A DNA stretch of 64,000 nt, from positions 62,001-126,000 of the forward strand of contig WSXX01000016.1 of NCBI GenBank assembly GCA_009773515.1, read 5' to 3'. Positions 38,199 to 47,424 of this stretch are shown here, piece after piece. How positions within the stretch are numbered: position 1 is the first letter of the stretch; the number at the start of each line of letters is the position of its first letter. The notes beneath the pieces were generated by a model. The model was not told the DNA's origin. It saw only the letters and a list, made by a program, of their open reading frames with translations, and searched no databases. The position numbers and the translations under genes are program-made. Source of the DNA: Bacteroidota bacterium. GTDB taxonomy: Bacteria; Bacteroidota; Bacteroidia; Bacteroidales; Lentimicrobiaceae.

Positions 38199-38208
38199 TT
38201 TTATTTTA

Positions 38209-38241
38209 CAAAGTTAATTTATTTTCATTCTTAATAAACAA
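38209..38241 (-). promoter_or_regulatory. Candidate promoter of the secreted LRR operon
   Basis: On the minus strand: TTG (38239-38241), a 22-base spacer, then TAACTTTG (38209-38216), the same layout as the promoter at 31343-31375. The predicted leader is about 100 bases and contains the hairpin at 38169-38198. Confidence 0.45.
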
Positions 38242-38353
38242 TCATCGGGAGGTTGTCAAATTAAAACCGAAAAAAGCATGATAAGTTCCTCTGTAACTAA
38301 TATTAAAAGATATCTTTTGGAAAGAAACAATGAGGAAGGAAAGAAATTTTCCG

Positions 38354-38384
38354 GGCAAAAAAAAATCCCTTGTTAAAGGGATTT
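38354..38384 (-). terminator. Terminator after tRNA-Leu
   Basis: Stem AAATCCCTT/AAGGGATTT with a 4-base loop, followed on the minus strand by a run of nine T including the end of the stem. Confidence 0.88.
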
Positions 38385-38389
38385 CGGTG

Positions 38390-38473
38390 TACCCGAGGCC
38401 GGACTCGAACCGGCACGGCCGCGATGGCCAAAGGATTTTAAGTCCTTCGTGTCTACCATTCCACCACTCGGGC
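38390..38473 (-). tRNA. tRNA-Leu (TAA anticodon)
   Basis: An 84-base class II tRNA. Acceptor GCCCGAG pairs with CTCGGGT, the anticodon loop reads CTTAAAA with anticodon TAA, there is a long variable arm, the T-arm has GGTTCGAGTCC, and the discriminator is A. CCA is not encoded. It lies just downstream of tRNA-Gly. Confidence 0.96.
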
Positions 38474-38487
38474 ATCCATATTATATA

Positions 38488-38513
38488 ATAAAAAACCCCG
38501 TTTAACCGGGGTT
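38488..38513 (-). terminator. Terminator after tRNA-Gly
   Basis: Stem AACCCCG/CGGGGTT with a 6-base loop, followed on the minus strand by TTTTT, placed between the two tRNA genes. Confidence 0.8.
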
Positions 38514-38515
38514 CG

Positions 38516-38588
38516 AGCGAAAGACGGGACTCGAACCCGCGACCCTGACCTTGGCAAGGTCATGCTCTACCAACTGAGCTACTTTCGC
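38516..38588 (-). tRNA. tRNA-Gly (GCC anticodon)
   Basis: A 73-base tRNA. Acceptor GCGAAAG pairs with CTTTCGC, the D-arm has GCTCAGTTGGTAGAGC, the anticodon is GCC within TTGCCAA, the T-arm is GGTTCGAGTCC, and the discriminator is T (U73), as expected for glycine. CCA is not encoded. Confidence 0.97.
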
Positions 38589-38642
38589 TTATCGCTTTAG
38601 CGGCTGCAAATATACAATCACTTTTCTATCCTGCAAACAAAA

Positions 38643-41273
38643 TCAGGATTTTTTTAAAAGTTTTTTTATTTCATTCAGCTTCATCAAGGCTTCAACCGGT
38701 GTAAGTGTATTAATATCAGTGTCGAGGATGTCCTCTCTGATTTGCTCCAGCAATGGATCATTCAACTGAATAAAACTCAATTGATAAGGATCTCCTGTTG
38801 TTTTTGCCTTTTTTCGTGATGAAGATCCCTGCAGCTGACCTCCTCCATGCGATTTTTCAAGAACCGACAACAACTGATTTGCTCTCTCCAGCACTGTTTG
38901 AGGCATTCCTGCCATTCTGGCAACGTGAATCCCGAAACTATGCTCACTGCCTCCGGGTTCGAGTTTGCGCATAAAAATCACTCTTTTGCCAGCCTCTTTT
39001 ACTGAAATGTGGTAATTTTTTATCCGGTTCAGGCTTGAAGCCATTTCGTTGAGTTCGTGATAATGTGTTGCAAATAAAACCTTTGCCTTGAAAAGCGGAT
39101 GTTCGTGAAGGTATTCCGCGATGGCCCAGGCTATGCTGATTCCATCATAAGTACTGGTGCCACGTCCGATTTCATCGAGCAAAATAAGACTGCGGTTTGA
39201 GATATTGTTCAGGATACTGGCAGTTTCATTCATCTCTACCATAAAGGTTGATTCGCCCGATGAAATATTATCTGAAGCCCCTACCCTGGTGAAAATTTTG
39301 TCAACCAGTCCTATTTCAGCACTGCTGGCGGGCACATAACATCCTACCTGCGCCATCAGCACAATCAAAGCAGTTTGCCTTAACAATGCTGATTTTCCTG
39401 ACATATTCGGACCTGTAATGATGATAATCTGCTGATTGCTGTCATCAAGCAAAACATCATTGGCCACATATTTCTCTCCCGATGGCAGGTTTTTCTCAAT
39501 CACAGGATGTCGTCCGTCTTTGATATTCAGTTCAAAACCTTCATTAATTGATGGACGGGAATAGGAATTCTGTATTGAAACCACTGCGAATGACAAAAGG
39601 CAATCAATTTTTGCGACAATCCTTGAATTGATCTGAATCGGCTCGATATAGTCAACAAGGCTGTAAATCAAATCGTTGTAAAGATTTGTTTCCAACGTCA
39701 GAATCCGGTCTTCTGCATTCAGAATCTTTGATTCATACTCTTTAAGTTCGGGTGTTATATATCGTTCTGAGTTAACGAGTGTCTGGCGTCTTTCCCATTC
39801 CGGGGGCACTTTATCTCTGTGCGTATTGGTAACCTCAAGGTAATAACCGAAAACATTATTGAAAGCAACTTTCAGCGATGGGATTCCGGTTCTCTCTGAT
39901 TCGCGCTGCTGAAGTCTTGCCAGATAGTTTTTACCTGAATGAGACAATTCACGGAGTTCATCCAGCTCGGGAGAAATTCCGGAAGCAATAACATTCCCTT
40001 TATTTACGGCAACAGGAGGCTCGGAATTAAGTTCTTTCCCGATTTTCTCAGCCATCAGAGTGCAAAGGTTAATCTGATCAGCCATCAATTGAAGCGCGGG
40101 CACCGGAGAACCGGCACAAAAAGTTTTTACAGGTTCAAGCGCAAGCAGTGCCCGTCTGAGTTGTATAACTTCCCGCGGATTAATTCGTGCAACAGCAACT
40201 TTTGAAATTATGCGTTCGAGATCGCCAATTGATTTTATATGTGAAACGATTTCTTCGGCAGCGCTTTGGTTTTGAATAAAATGAGCCACCACATCGTGTC
40301 GTTCAACAACCGGTTGTTTATCTTTTAACGGAAGCACCAGCCAACGCCGCATCAGTCGGCTACCCATGGGTGAAACCGTTTGATCAAGTATATGCAGCAA
40401 AGTGGTTGCTTCTTCGTTTGGAGAGTTTAAAATCTCAAGATTACGTACCGTAAACTTATCGAGCCAAACGTAATGATCCTCCTCCACGCGCGATAACCGA
40501 CAGATATGTCCAACCTTATCATGCTGGGTCTCTGCAAGGTAGTGTAATGCAGCACCAGCAGCAATAATTCCGGATTGCATATCGTCAACACCGAATCCCT
40601 TCAGCGACTTGGTACCAAAGTGCCTCAGCAATAAATCATTGCCAAAATCCCGGGTAAAAACCCAGTCTTCGAAAGTATTGATATAAAACTTCTCGCCAAA
40701 GAGTGCTGAAAATTCCCGCCTCAGCGATTTTTGTATGATGACTTCGCTGGGTCTGAATGTCTGAAGAAGTTTGTCAATGTAATCGTTGTTTCCTTCTGCA
40801 ATAAAAAATTCACCGGTTGATATATCCAGAAATGCAACTCCGCTGGATTTTGGAAGCAGGTGTATGCTTGCCAGAAAATTATTCTGTTTGTTTTCTAAAA
40901 CCTTGTCATTGTATGAAACGCCGGGTGTTACAAGTTCAGTTACACCCCGCTTTACGATGGTTTTTGTAAGCTTCGGATCTTCAAGCTGATCGCAGATGGC
41001 AACCCTGTGGCCTGCTCTTACCAGTTTGGGTAAATAAGTATCAAGGGAATGGTGTGGAAATCCGGCAAGTTCAACATAAGATGCGGAGCCATTGGCACGA
41101 CGGGTCAATACAATTCCAAGAATAGCGGAAGCTTTTATGGCATCTTCTCCGAAAGTCTCATAAAAATCTCCAACCCTGAAAAGCAACAATGCATCAGGAT
41201 ATTTAGCCTTGATAGAATTATACTGCTTCATCAAGGGGGTCTCAGCTATTTTACTTGCGGTCTCTTTTGTCAA
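38643..41273 (-). CDS. mutS: DNA mismatch repair protein MutS
   Basis: An 876-residue MutS1-type protein that recognises mismatches and small loops and recruits MutL. The mismatch-reading F-x-E motif appears as [10 protein letters not shown] near residue 35, after [15 protein letters not shown]. Connector, lever and clamp domains follow. The ATPase has Walker [18 protein letters not shown], Walker B/signature [21 protein letters not shown] and LFATHYHEL. Full length for the family. Its start is close to the divergent TrmH-type gene, with which it shares a promoter region. It is a housekeeping gene. Confidence 0.97.
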   Translation of the reverse strand: MTKETASKIAETPLMKQYNSIKAKYPDALLLFRVGDFYETFGEDAIKASAILGIVLTRRANGSASYVELAGFPHHSLDTYLPKLVRAGHRVAICDQLEDPKLTKTIVKRGVTELVTPGVSYNDKVLENKQNNFLASIHLLPKSSGVAFLDISTGEFFIAEGNNDYIDKLLQTFRPSEVIIQKSLRREFSALFGEKFYINTFEDWVFTRDFGNDLLLRHFGTKSLKGFGVDDMQSGIIAAGAALHYLAETQHDKVGHICRLSRVEEDHYVWLDKFTVRNLEILNSPNEEATTLLHILDQTVSPMGSRLMRRWLVLPLKDKQPVVERHDVVAHFIQNQSAAEEIVSHIKSIGDLERIISKVAVARINPREVIQLRRALLALEPVKTFCAGSPVPALQLMADQINLCTLMAEKIGKELNSEPPVAVNKGNVIASGISPELDELRELSHSGKNYLARLQQRESERTGIPSLKVAFNNVFGYYLEVTNTHRDKVPPEWERRQTLVNSERYITPELKEYESKILNAEDRILTLETNLYNDLIYSLVDYIEPIQINSRIVAKIDCLLSFAVVSIQNSYSRPSINEGFELNIKDGRHPVIEKNLPSGEKYVANDVLLDDSNQQIIIITGPNMSGKSALLRQTALIVLMAQVGCYVPASSAEIGLVDKIFTRVGASDNISSGESTFMVEMNETASILNNISNRSLILLDEIGRGTSTYDGISIAWAIAEYLHEHPLFKAKVLFATHYHELNEMASSLNRIKNYHISVKEAGKRVIFMRKLEPGGSEHSFGIHVARMAGMPQTVLERANQLLSVLEKSHGGGQLQGSSSRKKAKTTGDPYQLSFIQLNDPLLEQIREDILDTDINTLTPVEALMKLNEIKKLLKKS

Positions 41274-41292
41274 AATCCTGTTTTTTTGAAAA

Positions 41293-41300
41293 CAAAAATA
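41293..41300 (-). promoter_or_regulatory. Candidate -7 element for mutS
   Basis: The minus strand reads TATTTTTG (fits TAnnTTTG), 20 bases before the mutS ATG at 41273. No clear -33 element is seen. Confidence 0.35.
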
Positions 41301-41325
41301 GGCAGATTGCTTTAAACATGCCGGG

Positions 41326-41360
41326 TTGTTTTCCGGAAATTTATAAACAACCTACCTTTG
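41326..41360 (+). promoter_or_regulatory. Candidate promoter for the TrmH-type methylase
   Basis: TTG at 41326-41328 and TACCTTTG at 41353-41360 (fits TAnnTTTG) with a somewhat long 24-base spacer, 26 bases before the ATG at 41387. It argues against any start upstream of 41360. Confidence 0.45.
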
Positions 41361-41386
41361 CAACTCATTTTGAAAAAAATCAGCCC

Positions 41387-41926
41387 ATGAAAAAACGATC
41401 AATGACGGCGCTGAACCGCATTAGTGTTGAAGAATTCAAAGAATCGCCGAAACTGCCACTTGTTGTGGTGCTCGACAACATAAGAAGTCAGCACAATACC
41501 GGTTCAGTATTCCGCACTGCCGATGCTTTCAGGGTTGATGGAATTTTGCTGTGCGGAATTACTGCCACACCTCCAAATCGTGAAATTCAAAAAACAGCTT
41601 TGGGAGCAACTGAATCGGTAAGATGGGAGTATCATGATTCTACGGCTGAAGCAATTAAGGAATTAAAAAGTAAGGGATATATTATTATAGCTGCTGAACA
41701 GGCAGTCGGAAGTATTATGCCCGAAGAATTTGTTCCGGTTTCCGGGATGAAATATGCATTAATTTTTGGCAATGAAGTCATGGGTGTAGAAGATGAAGTG
41801 ATGGATCTCTGCGATTTTTGCATTGAAATTCCTCAATTTGGCACCAAACACTCATTAAATGTTTCGGTTTCTGCCGGCATACTTATCTGGGAAGTTTACA
41901 AAAAATTAATTGATGCAACAAGCTGA
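41387..41926 (+). CDS. SpoU/TrmH-family RNA 2'-O-methyltransferase
   Basis: A 179-residue SPOUT methylase acting on tRNA or rRNA with S-adenosylmethionine. Motif 1 is VVLDNIRSQHNTGSVFRTAD, motif 2 KYALIFGNEVMGVEDEVMD and motif 3 CIEIPQFGTKHSLNVSVSAGI, which together form the trefoil-knot cofactor site. The same frame is open upstream to 41255, overlapping mutS, but the ATG at 41387 follows a candidate promoter and fits the family start. The exact target nucleotide is not readable. Confidence 0.9.
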   Translation: MKKRSMTALNRISVEEFKESPKLPLVVVLDNIRSQHNTGSVFRTADAFRVDGILLCGITATPPNREIQKTALGATESVRWEYHDSTAEAIKELKSKGYIIIAAEQAVGSIMPEEFVPVSGMKYALIFGNEVMGVEDEVMDLCDFCIEIPQFGTKHSLNVSVSAGILIWEVYKKLIDATS

Positions 41927-42214
41927 GGAAGACTTCTTGATACTGTTATAAAAAATCAGCAGAATCAAATTGATCGATCAGAATGAAAGATTAAATTCGT
42001 TAACTGCCTTAAACTATAATTATCAAGTACACTGGCCTGAAAAGATATTTTACGAAAAAATAATAATGCTCTTTCAAATACTATTTTCATTTCATTTCAG
42101 ACCCCGTTTTTTTTCAGAAGTATCAGAATTTAACAGTGTTGAAAACCTCTGATTTAAGGGAAAACATAAAAATTATAACTAAATGATGAATTTAGTTTAA
42201 CATTTTAAAAAATC

Positions 42215-42259
42215 ACATTAAACAAAGTTAAACTTTTATATCCGACCTTTGTTTAATGT
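42215..42259. repeat. 13-base inverted repeat, possible operator or RNA hairpin
   Basis: ACATTAAACAAAG (42215-42227) and CTTTGTTTAATGT (42247-42259) are exact reverse complements separated by 19 bases. They lie 78 bases upstream of the -33 box of the next gene. No T-run follows, so a terminator is unlikely. Confidence 0.8.
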
Positions 42260-42336
42260 AAGGGTGGGAACAAAGGCCAAAAAAACTCTGCAAAAGGCAA
42301 TATTTCTAATGTTTTTCTTAAATAATATGCATTTTT

Positions 42337-42367
42337 TTTGAAAACACCAGAAACTGCCCTATATTTG
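42337..42367 (+). promoter_or_regulatory. Consensus Bacteroidetes promoter for the OmpA/TPR gene
   Basis: TTTG at 42337-42340, a 19-base spacer, and TATATTTG at 42360-42367. This is an exact match to TTTG-N19-TAnnTTTG, the strongest promoter in the window. The start codon follows about 75 bases later. Confidence 0.8.
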
Positions 42368-42442
42368 TGCAAAAATTGCGCTTGCACAGCATTGAGAGAC
42401 CAAGAAAAAACAAAAACAACAAACTGAAATCTTTCCTTAATT

Positions 42443-44899
42443 ATGACCGTTATGAAAAAAGTAAACTACAAATCATTTGTGATGATGCTCATCCTGATGT
42501 TTGGTTTAGCGCCTGTATTGGTGTTTGGCCAGGAAGAAAGCACAGAAAAAAGTGAGAAAAAATCATCATTTGACAAACATTTCTACCTCCAGGCCAGTGG
42601 TGGAGTTTCTCAGTTTTTTGGAGACGTCAACAAATTTGACTTTCACAATGAGAGAATGAATTTCTTCTATGGACTTGGAGCTGGTTATCAATTTAGCCCG
42701 GTAATCGGAGTAAGAGGATTATTCAATAACGGTTGGGTGGTAAGTACCCGCGAAGAATCAGATCTCAGAATGTCTTCAAGTGTTTGGGATGCTCAGTTGC
42801 AGGTAACTGCGAGCCTGACCAATTTAATTTTCGGATACAAACCTGAGCGTTTCCTCAACGTTTATGCATTTGCAGGTGGTGCGCTTACAAATTATTCATC
42901 AGTATTGTACCGAAACAGTGATGACTTCATTATTGACCGCAATGGTCCCGATGCAGATGCTCCATTTGATCAGGAAGCATATCGCGCTGTGACAATCCCT
43001 GCAGGTTTAGGTTTAAATTTCCGCCTTGCCGAAAAGTGGGATCTCAATTTAGAATACAATCTGCGGACTATGTTCGTTGATGATCTGGATTTGCTTGAAA
43101 GTAACGACAAAAACGACGCCTACTCAACAGCTATGCTTGGTGTAACATACAAGTTCAAACCAAGTGCCAACCTGAAATCAATGGAAAAAAATTATGGTTT
43201 GGTTAAGTATGAAACCACACCTGATCCTCTTGTTAAAGTTGGTGATACTGTTTGTGTAAACGTAAAAGTTGTTTTCCCTGAGAAATATTTTGCGAAAAAA
43301 GCAGCAATGAATTTCCAGCCTGAACTGAAATATGCCGGAACCACACGCAAACTGAAAGCAGTTAATTTCCAGGGCGAAGATGTTAATGGCGATGGTATTG
43401 TAATCAATTACAAAACAGGTGGAACTTACACCTATGTTGATTGTATTCCTTACGAACCAGGTATGAATGTTTCTGATCTGGTTGTATCACCAAAACTTTA
43501 CGAACCTAAAGAACCCGTTTCGAAAAATGCAACAGCTGAAGAAATTGGTGCAAAATATAAAGTAATCGACCTTCCTGAGCGTAAACTGGCTGACGGAGTT
43601 ATCGTTACCGATATGCGCATTGCTCATGATGAAGATCTTATCCTTGCTGATCACGGATACGAAAAAGAAACCATCATTTCAAAAGATGCTACCATCTATT
43701 TCGCTGTTAATATGCACAATCTGAACTGGAGACTTCCTCTCAACAGGAACAATGAAGTTCAGAAACAGCTTGATGATCTGGCAGCATTCATTAAAATGGG
43801 ATACTCAATCCGTGACATTGATATCAATGCATGGGCTTCTCCTGAAGGTGAAGAAAGCTTCAATCAGGGACTTTCAGAGCGTCGTGCTCAGGCAGGCAAA
43901 AAACATTTGCTTGATATGATCAAGAAAATGGCTAAAGATAAAGTAGCTCCTTTCGTAATAGAAGATCCTGAAAACACCCTTAAGTTCAACACCTATGCAA
44001 ATGGTGAAGACTGGAATGGTTTCATGAAAGCAGTTGAAGCATCAAATATCGGAGACAAACGTATCATCATGAACGTTGTAAACTCACAATCTGATGTTAC
44101 CAAACGTGAGCAGGAAATTCGCAACATGAGTCTTGTTTACAGAGAGATTGAAGAAGATGTTCTTCCTCCGCTCCGCAGGGTAGTTATTGCAGTAAATTGC
44201 TTCGAGCCTAAGAAAACTGACGAAGAAATTGCAACTCTTGCCACCAGCGATCCTTCAAAACTCAATGACAAAGAATTGCTTTACGCTGCAACTCTTACCA
44301 ATGACAATGAAACCAAACTGCGTATTTACAAGAATGCAACCACTCAGTTTGCCAACGATTGGAGAGGATTCAACAATGCAGCTGTTATTGAACTTCAGGA
44401 AAATCAACTTGGTGAGGCTGCTTCACACCTGAACAAAGCCGATCAGCTTGAGCCTAACAACAAAGCCGTTGTTAACAATCTTGGAGCACTTGCTTCAAAG
44501 AAAGCTGACTACAAAGGCGCAGTAGTTCAATACAACAAAGCCAAAACCCTTGGTGCTGATGTTAACTACAACCTTGGCATTACTCAGCTTGCCGCTGGCA
44601 AATACGACTCAGCCCTTGGCATGATGGGAAGCAAAAAGTGTAACAGCAATGTAGCTCTTGCTCAGATACTGACTGGCAAATACAGCGAAGCTGCTACTTC
44701 ACTTAAATGTGCTCCTGAATCAGGACATAACTACTACCTCCTGGCTGTTGCCGGTGCCCGCAGTGGTGATGTTAAGATGCTGACAGAGAATCTTGCAAAA
44801 GCAATTGAGAAAGATCCTTCACTGAAAGCAACTGCTGCTGAAGACCGTGAGTTTATCAAATTCTTCGCTAATCCTGAATTTGCAAACCTGGTTAAATAA
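42443..44899 (+). CDS. Outer-membrane beta-barrel / OmpA-like / TPR protein
   Basis: An 818-residue exported protein. The signal peptide ends at VFGQ near residue 30; the start is 42443 or the ATG at 42452. Residues 45-240 form an OmpW/OmpA-type beta-barrel (FYLQASGGVSQFFGDV, then LNLEYNLRTMFVDDL). An extracytoplasmic middle region follows, then an OmpA-like domain near 440-500 (ININAWASPEGEESFNQGLSERRA-type, here DIDINAWASPEG), the peptidoglycan-associated fold. TPR units near 640-760 read GFNNAAVIEL, NNKAVVNNLGAL and NYNLGITQLAAGKYDSA. It probably links the outer membrane to periplasmic partners. A strong promoter and terminator make it a single-gene unit. Confidence 0.85.
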   Translation: MTVMKKVNYKSFVMMLILMFGLAPVLVFGQEESTEKSEKKSSFDKHFYLQASGGVSQFFGDVNKFDFHNERMNFFYGLGAGYQFSPVIGVRGLFNNGWVVSTREESDLRMSSSVWDAQLQVTASLTNLIFGYKPERFLNVYAFAGGALTNYSSVLYRNSDDFIIDRNGPDADAPFDQEAYRAVTIPAGLGLNFRLAEKWDLNLEYNLRTMFVDDLDLLESNDKNDAYSTAMLGVTYKFKPSANLKSMEKNYGLVKYETTPDPLVKVGDTVCVNVKVVFPEKYFAKKAAMNFQPELKYAGTTRKLKAVNFQGEDVNGDGIVINYKTGGTYTYVDCIPYEPGMNVSDLVVSPKLYEPKEPVSKNATAEEIGAKYKVIDLPERKLADGVIVTDMRIAHDEDLILADHGYEKETIISKDATIYFAVNMHNLNWRLPLNRNNEVQKQLDDLAAFIKMGYSIRDIDINAWASPEGEESFNQGLSERRAQAGKKHLLDMIKKMAKDKVAPFVIEDPENTLKFNTYANGEDWNGFMKAVEASNIGDKRIIMNVVNSQSDVTKREQEIRNMSLVYREIEEDVLPPLRRVVIAVNCFEPKKTDEEIATLATSDPSKLNDKELLYAATLTNDNETKLRIYKNATTQFANDWRGFNNAAVIELQENQLGEAASHLNKADQLEPNNKAVVNNLGALASKKADYKGAVVQYNKAKTLGADVNYNLGITQLAAGKYDSALGMMGSKKCNSNVALAQILTGKYSEAATSLKCAPESGHNYYLLAVAGARSGDVKMLTENLAKAIEKDPSLKATAAEDREFIKFFANPEFANLVK

Positions 44900-44918
44900 T
44901 TAATCTGATTTCAGATAT

Positions 44919-44952
44919 AAAAAAAGGCTGGTCTCTGACCGGCCTTTTTTTT
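44919..44952 (+). terminator. Terminator of the OmpA/TPR gene
   Basis: Stem AAAAAAGGCTGGTC/GACCGGCCTTTTTT with one T-G wobble and loop TCT, ending in eight T, 20 bases after the stop. Confidence 0.92.
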
Positions 44953-44972
44953 ATACCCGAATTCGTTGGTCT

Positions 44973-45643
44973 CTGGGTTTGACAAATTGAAAACAAGTGT
45001 TTCGCAAAACAAGGTAAAATCAAGTAGAGACCTGACTTTCACAAGTTAAAAGTAAAACAGATTTGAGTTAAAAGTAAAAAGAAAGAACTCAACCTTACCG
45101 GACATTTCGCAGATTTTTTTTTACTGCATAGCAGCATCTTTAATCGTGGAAAGGCAAGATCAGAGGATAAAACAAACGAAAATTAGAACAGGATTACATA
45201 GGGTCTGCTGAAAAACTCCGTTAGGAGTTTCCCTTTAATAACCCCCGGTGCGGCTTGCCGCACCGGGGGTTAATGGATCATCAAACAAAACAACCCTGTA
45301 AGGGTTGCCCTTTATCATGGGGGAACCCACTCTGGGGTTCTGTTTTTCGGTTCGTATTGCATGAGACAACCTCATTATTAATATGCACTTTTGTTCATAA
45401 TTAACTCTGTAAGTTACTAACAATATGACTTTTAATTATTTTTAAGCAGACCCTACATAGAGATTAAATCCTTGTAGAATAGAGTTATCCGGAAAATCAA
45501 ATAGCAATGTATGCTTTTATCAATGGTTTCAATACATTACTCAAACCATTTAACATTACATCCGCATGAATATCGATGACTCGATGAAAGTCAGCGCTTG
45601 ACTTGTTTTTGCAAAACGTTTACTTTCAACTAATCAAACCCTG
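44973..45643. repeat. Diverged inverted arms flanking the MITE-like element
   Basis: The left arm (44973-45042) and the reverse complement of the right arm (45585-45643) share the ordered blocks GGGTTTGA, TTGAAA, GTTTxGCAAAA, CAAG, TCAAG and CTGACTTTCA, with small gaps. They may be remnant ends of an older element into which the MITE inserted. Confidence 0.5.
45195..45459. mobile_element. MITE-like non-autonomous element with target-site duplication
   Basis: The element at 45201-45453 (253 bp) has 15-base terminal inverted repeats GGGTCTGCTGAAAAA and TTTTTAAGCAGACCC, with one mismatch. It is flanked by the 6-base direct repeat TACATA (45195-45200 and 45454-45459). Inside are four hairpins: 45213-45230 (AAACTCC/GGAGTTT), 45240-45271 (15-bp perfect stem, loop TT), 45291-45307 (CAACCCT/AGGGTTG) and 45323-45340 (GAACCC/GGGTTC). 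There is no transposase. The TIR and duplication pattern indicates transposition by an enzyme supplied elsewhere. Confidence 0.82.
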
Positions 45644-45660
45644 GCTTGCTGATTCTATGT

Positions 45661-47208
45661 TTAATAATAAGCCAGCTTGCTGATGTAAAATACATTTTTA
45701 TTGCTTCGTCCGCTCACATAGCTGTTGCGGATATTCTGGTAACCGTAAACCACAAAATAATTGTTATACCAGGGTTCAATATTACTGTTAGCGTCATTAA
45801 AAACTCTGTCGCGCGGGCTCAAGGGAGCAATATCCGATTGTGACACTGCTTCGATGGTTGAACCTCCACTAATAACTTTGGAAATAATTTTACCATCAGC
45901 AGCGTAAGCCAGCACCAAACCTTCCGGATCATCCCATGCAAGCACCCTTCGTTTAAGGTTCTGCGAAAGGATATTTCGTAGTTCAAGATCGTTATTCCAT
46001 TGCAAATTACCGTTAATGTCAAAACCTGCAATAAAGGTGGTCAGGTATCTGAATCCTTCAAAAACCGAGTAAGTAGAAGGGTAAGGACGTCCATAATAAT
46101 CATAAACCATTGTTGTAACGGTGCGGTATTCGGGGAAATATGCTTCAGCCATAAAAACAAACTGATCGTTCCATTTAAAGACTTCATGAGCCATCAAATC
46201 ATGGTTGGACGAATATTCACGTCCCCGCTCGATGCGTGTAGAACTCCGGCGAGTATTAAGGTCAGCAGGGCGACGTAAATAGCGGAAGAAATTCTCAAAA
46301 TCAGTAAACTCATAAAAGTTTGAGTTAGATTCCTGATTATCCTTTACCAGGATTGAAAAAAAGCCGGTTGATGCTACACCTATTGTTTCAATTCCTTCAA
46401 TATTCCGGGTACGGTTGCTACTTCCATAAGAACCAATGATCAGATCAGTATTATTATCTACCCGATATGAAAATGCAGTGTTGATCATACGGCTGTCGTC
46501 AAACTTACTGAGCTGAATATTTGTGATGATATTCCCGTTTATGTCGGTTTTGACCAGAAAAAAGTTTCGTTTTCGCGCAGAACCAGAAGTACGAATCAAT
46601 GAAGATATTACTCCGGTAGATTTATCGATATTAATTGAAACAATGACTACACTTCCGGCAACTCCGGGGTTGATAACAGAAATCTGCTGATTACTAAACT
46701 GATAAGCCAGAATCAGCGATTCATCATTTCTTATGTTAATTCCGGCAAGTGCAAATTCATTGCCAATGCTGAAATATGCCATCCCGGATCGCTCAGGCAC
46801 TGAGTAAGAATGGCTTTTGTGTCCACCTGAAATAACATCCATATCTACAATCCTGAAATTGTTTTCAGGAGTTCCTTTGGGTGCATGGAAAAACAGAATA
46901 AGGTGTTTGTTGCTATACAGCGCATCCTGCAGATTAAATCCTTTAGGCAGAGGAACTGATTGTCGCCATATTTCTTTTAATTCCTTGTCGAGCATTGCTG
47001 TTACCCACAACATATTTCCTTCTTCATCAGAGTCGGCACTGAGGTACACAATCATTAAACCGTGCTCATCACAAGGCACAACCTTATATATCTCTGTGTC
47101 ATCTTTAACAGGAATCTCCATTCTTACAGGCTTATTGCTCTGTCCGGAAGCAAGTTGATTCTGGGCAAAAAGCAGCAGAATCAATATGGGGATGAAATAT
47201 TTTTTCAT
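45661..47208 (-). CDS. Secreted protein of unknown function, propeller-like
   Basis: A 515-residue protein with a signal peptide (MKKYFIPILILLLFAQNQLASG). The mature part consists of repeated beta-rich segments such as DEHGLMIVYLSADSDEEGN, KTDINGNIITNIQLSKF, AGFDINGNLQWNNDLEL and AWDDPEGLVLAYAADGKII. The recurring D-x-N/D-G-N turns resemble a beta-propeller of the type found in Bacteroidetes surface proteins. No catalytic motif is recognised and there is no C-terminal sorting domain. It stands alone between repeat DNA and dnaK. Confidence 0.75.
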   Translation of the reverse strand: MKKYFIPILILLLFAQNQLASGQSNKPVRMEIPVKDDTEIYKVVPCDEHGLMIVYLSADSDEEGNMLWVTAMLDKELKEIWRQSVPLPKGFNLQDALYSNKHLILFFHAPKGTPENNFRIVDMDVISGGHKSHSYSVPERSGMAYFSIGNEFALAGINIRNDESLILAYQFSNQQISVINPGVAGSVVIVSINIDKSTGVISSLIRTSGSARKRNFFLVKTDINGNIITNIQLSKFDDSRMINTAFSYRVDNNTDLIIGSYGSSNRTRNIEGIETIGVASTGFFSILVKDNQESNSNFYEFTDFENFFRYLRRPADLNTRRSSTRIERGREYSSNHDLMAHEVFKWNDQFVFMAEAYFPEYRTVTTMVYDYYGRPYPSTYSVFEGFRYLTTFIAGFDINGNLQWNNDLELRNILSQNLKRRVLAWDDPEGLVLAYAADGKIISKVISGGSTIEAVSQSDIAPLSPRDRVFNDANSNIEPWYNNYFVVYGYQNIRNSYVSGRSNKNVFYISKLAYY

Positions 47209-47358
47209 AGTATCAGAAGATCATATTGTTGCAATCGGGAACTCCGTTGATTCATGATAAAGGTACAAAAAACAGGCTTACGTAAAGGTGCAGTAACTTC
47301 ATCCCGACACCTTTGCCTTATATTGAAACTTTCGCGTTGGGCGAAAATCATATTCAAC

Positions 47359-47382
47359 AAAAAAGGCGGGAAAACCCGCCTC
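47359..47382 (-). terminator. Rho-independent terminator of dnaK
   Basis: On the minus strand: stem AGGCGGG/CCCGCCT with loop TTTT, followed by TTTTTT, about 45 bases after the dnaK stop at 47425. Confidence 0.9.
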
Positions 47383-47424
47383 TTAGCTGCAAATTTCGTG
47401 CAGAAAAAATTCTGAAATGAAAAA

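Larger units (their letters stand above)
41927..42442. other. Regulatory region upstream of the OmpA/TPR gene
   Basis: 516 AT-rich bases with no credible gene. They contain a 13-base inverted repeat (42215-42259) and a textbook promoter (42337-42367), listed separately. Confidence 0.7.
44953..45660. other. Gene-free region with nested repeats
   Basis: About 700 bases holding a diverged pair of inverted arms (44973-45042 and 45585-45643), two copies of AGTTAAAAGTAAAA near 45045 and 45070, and a MITE-like element (45201-45453). The one small open frame inside (minus, 45235-45423) is a by-product of the palindromes. Confidence 0.75.

Noticed and set aside
41970-42152. 60-codon open frame in the gap before the OmpA/TPR gene
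   Set aside because: No ribosome site, no promoter just upstream, no recognisable features; AT-rich gaps give such frames by chance.
45235-45423. 62-codon open frame on the minus strand within the MITE-like element
   Set aside because: It is produced by reading through the internal palindromes; no start signal, and all of its sequence is explained by hairpins and the element.
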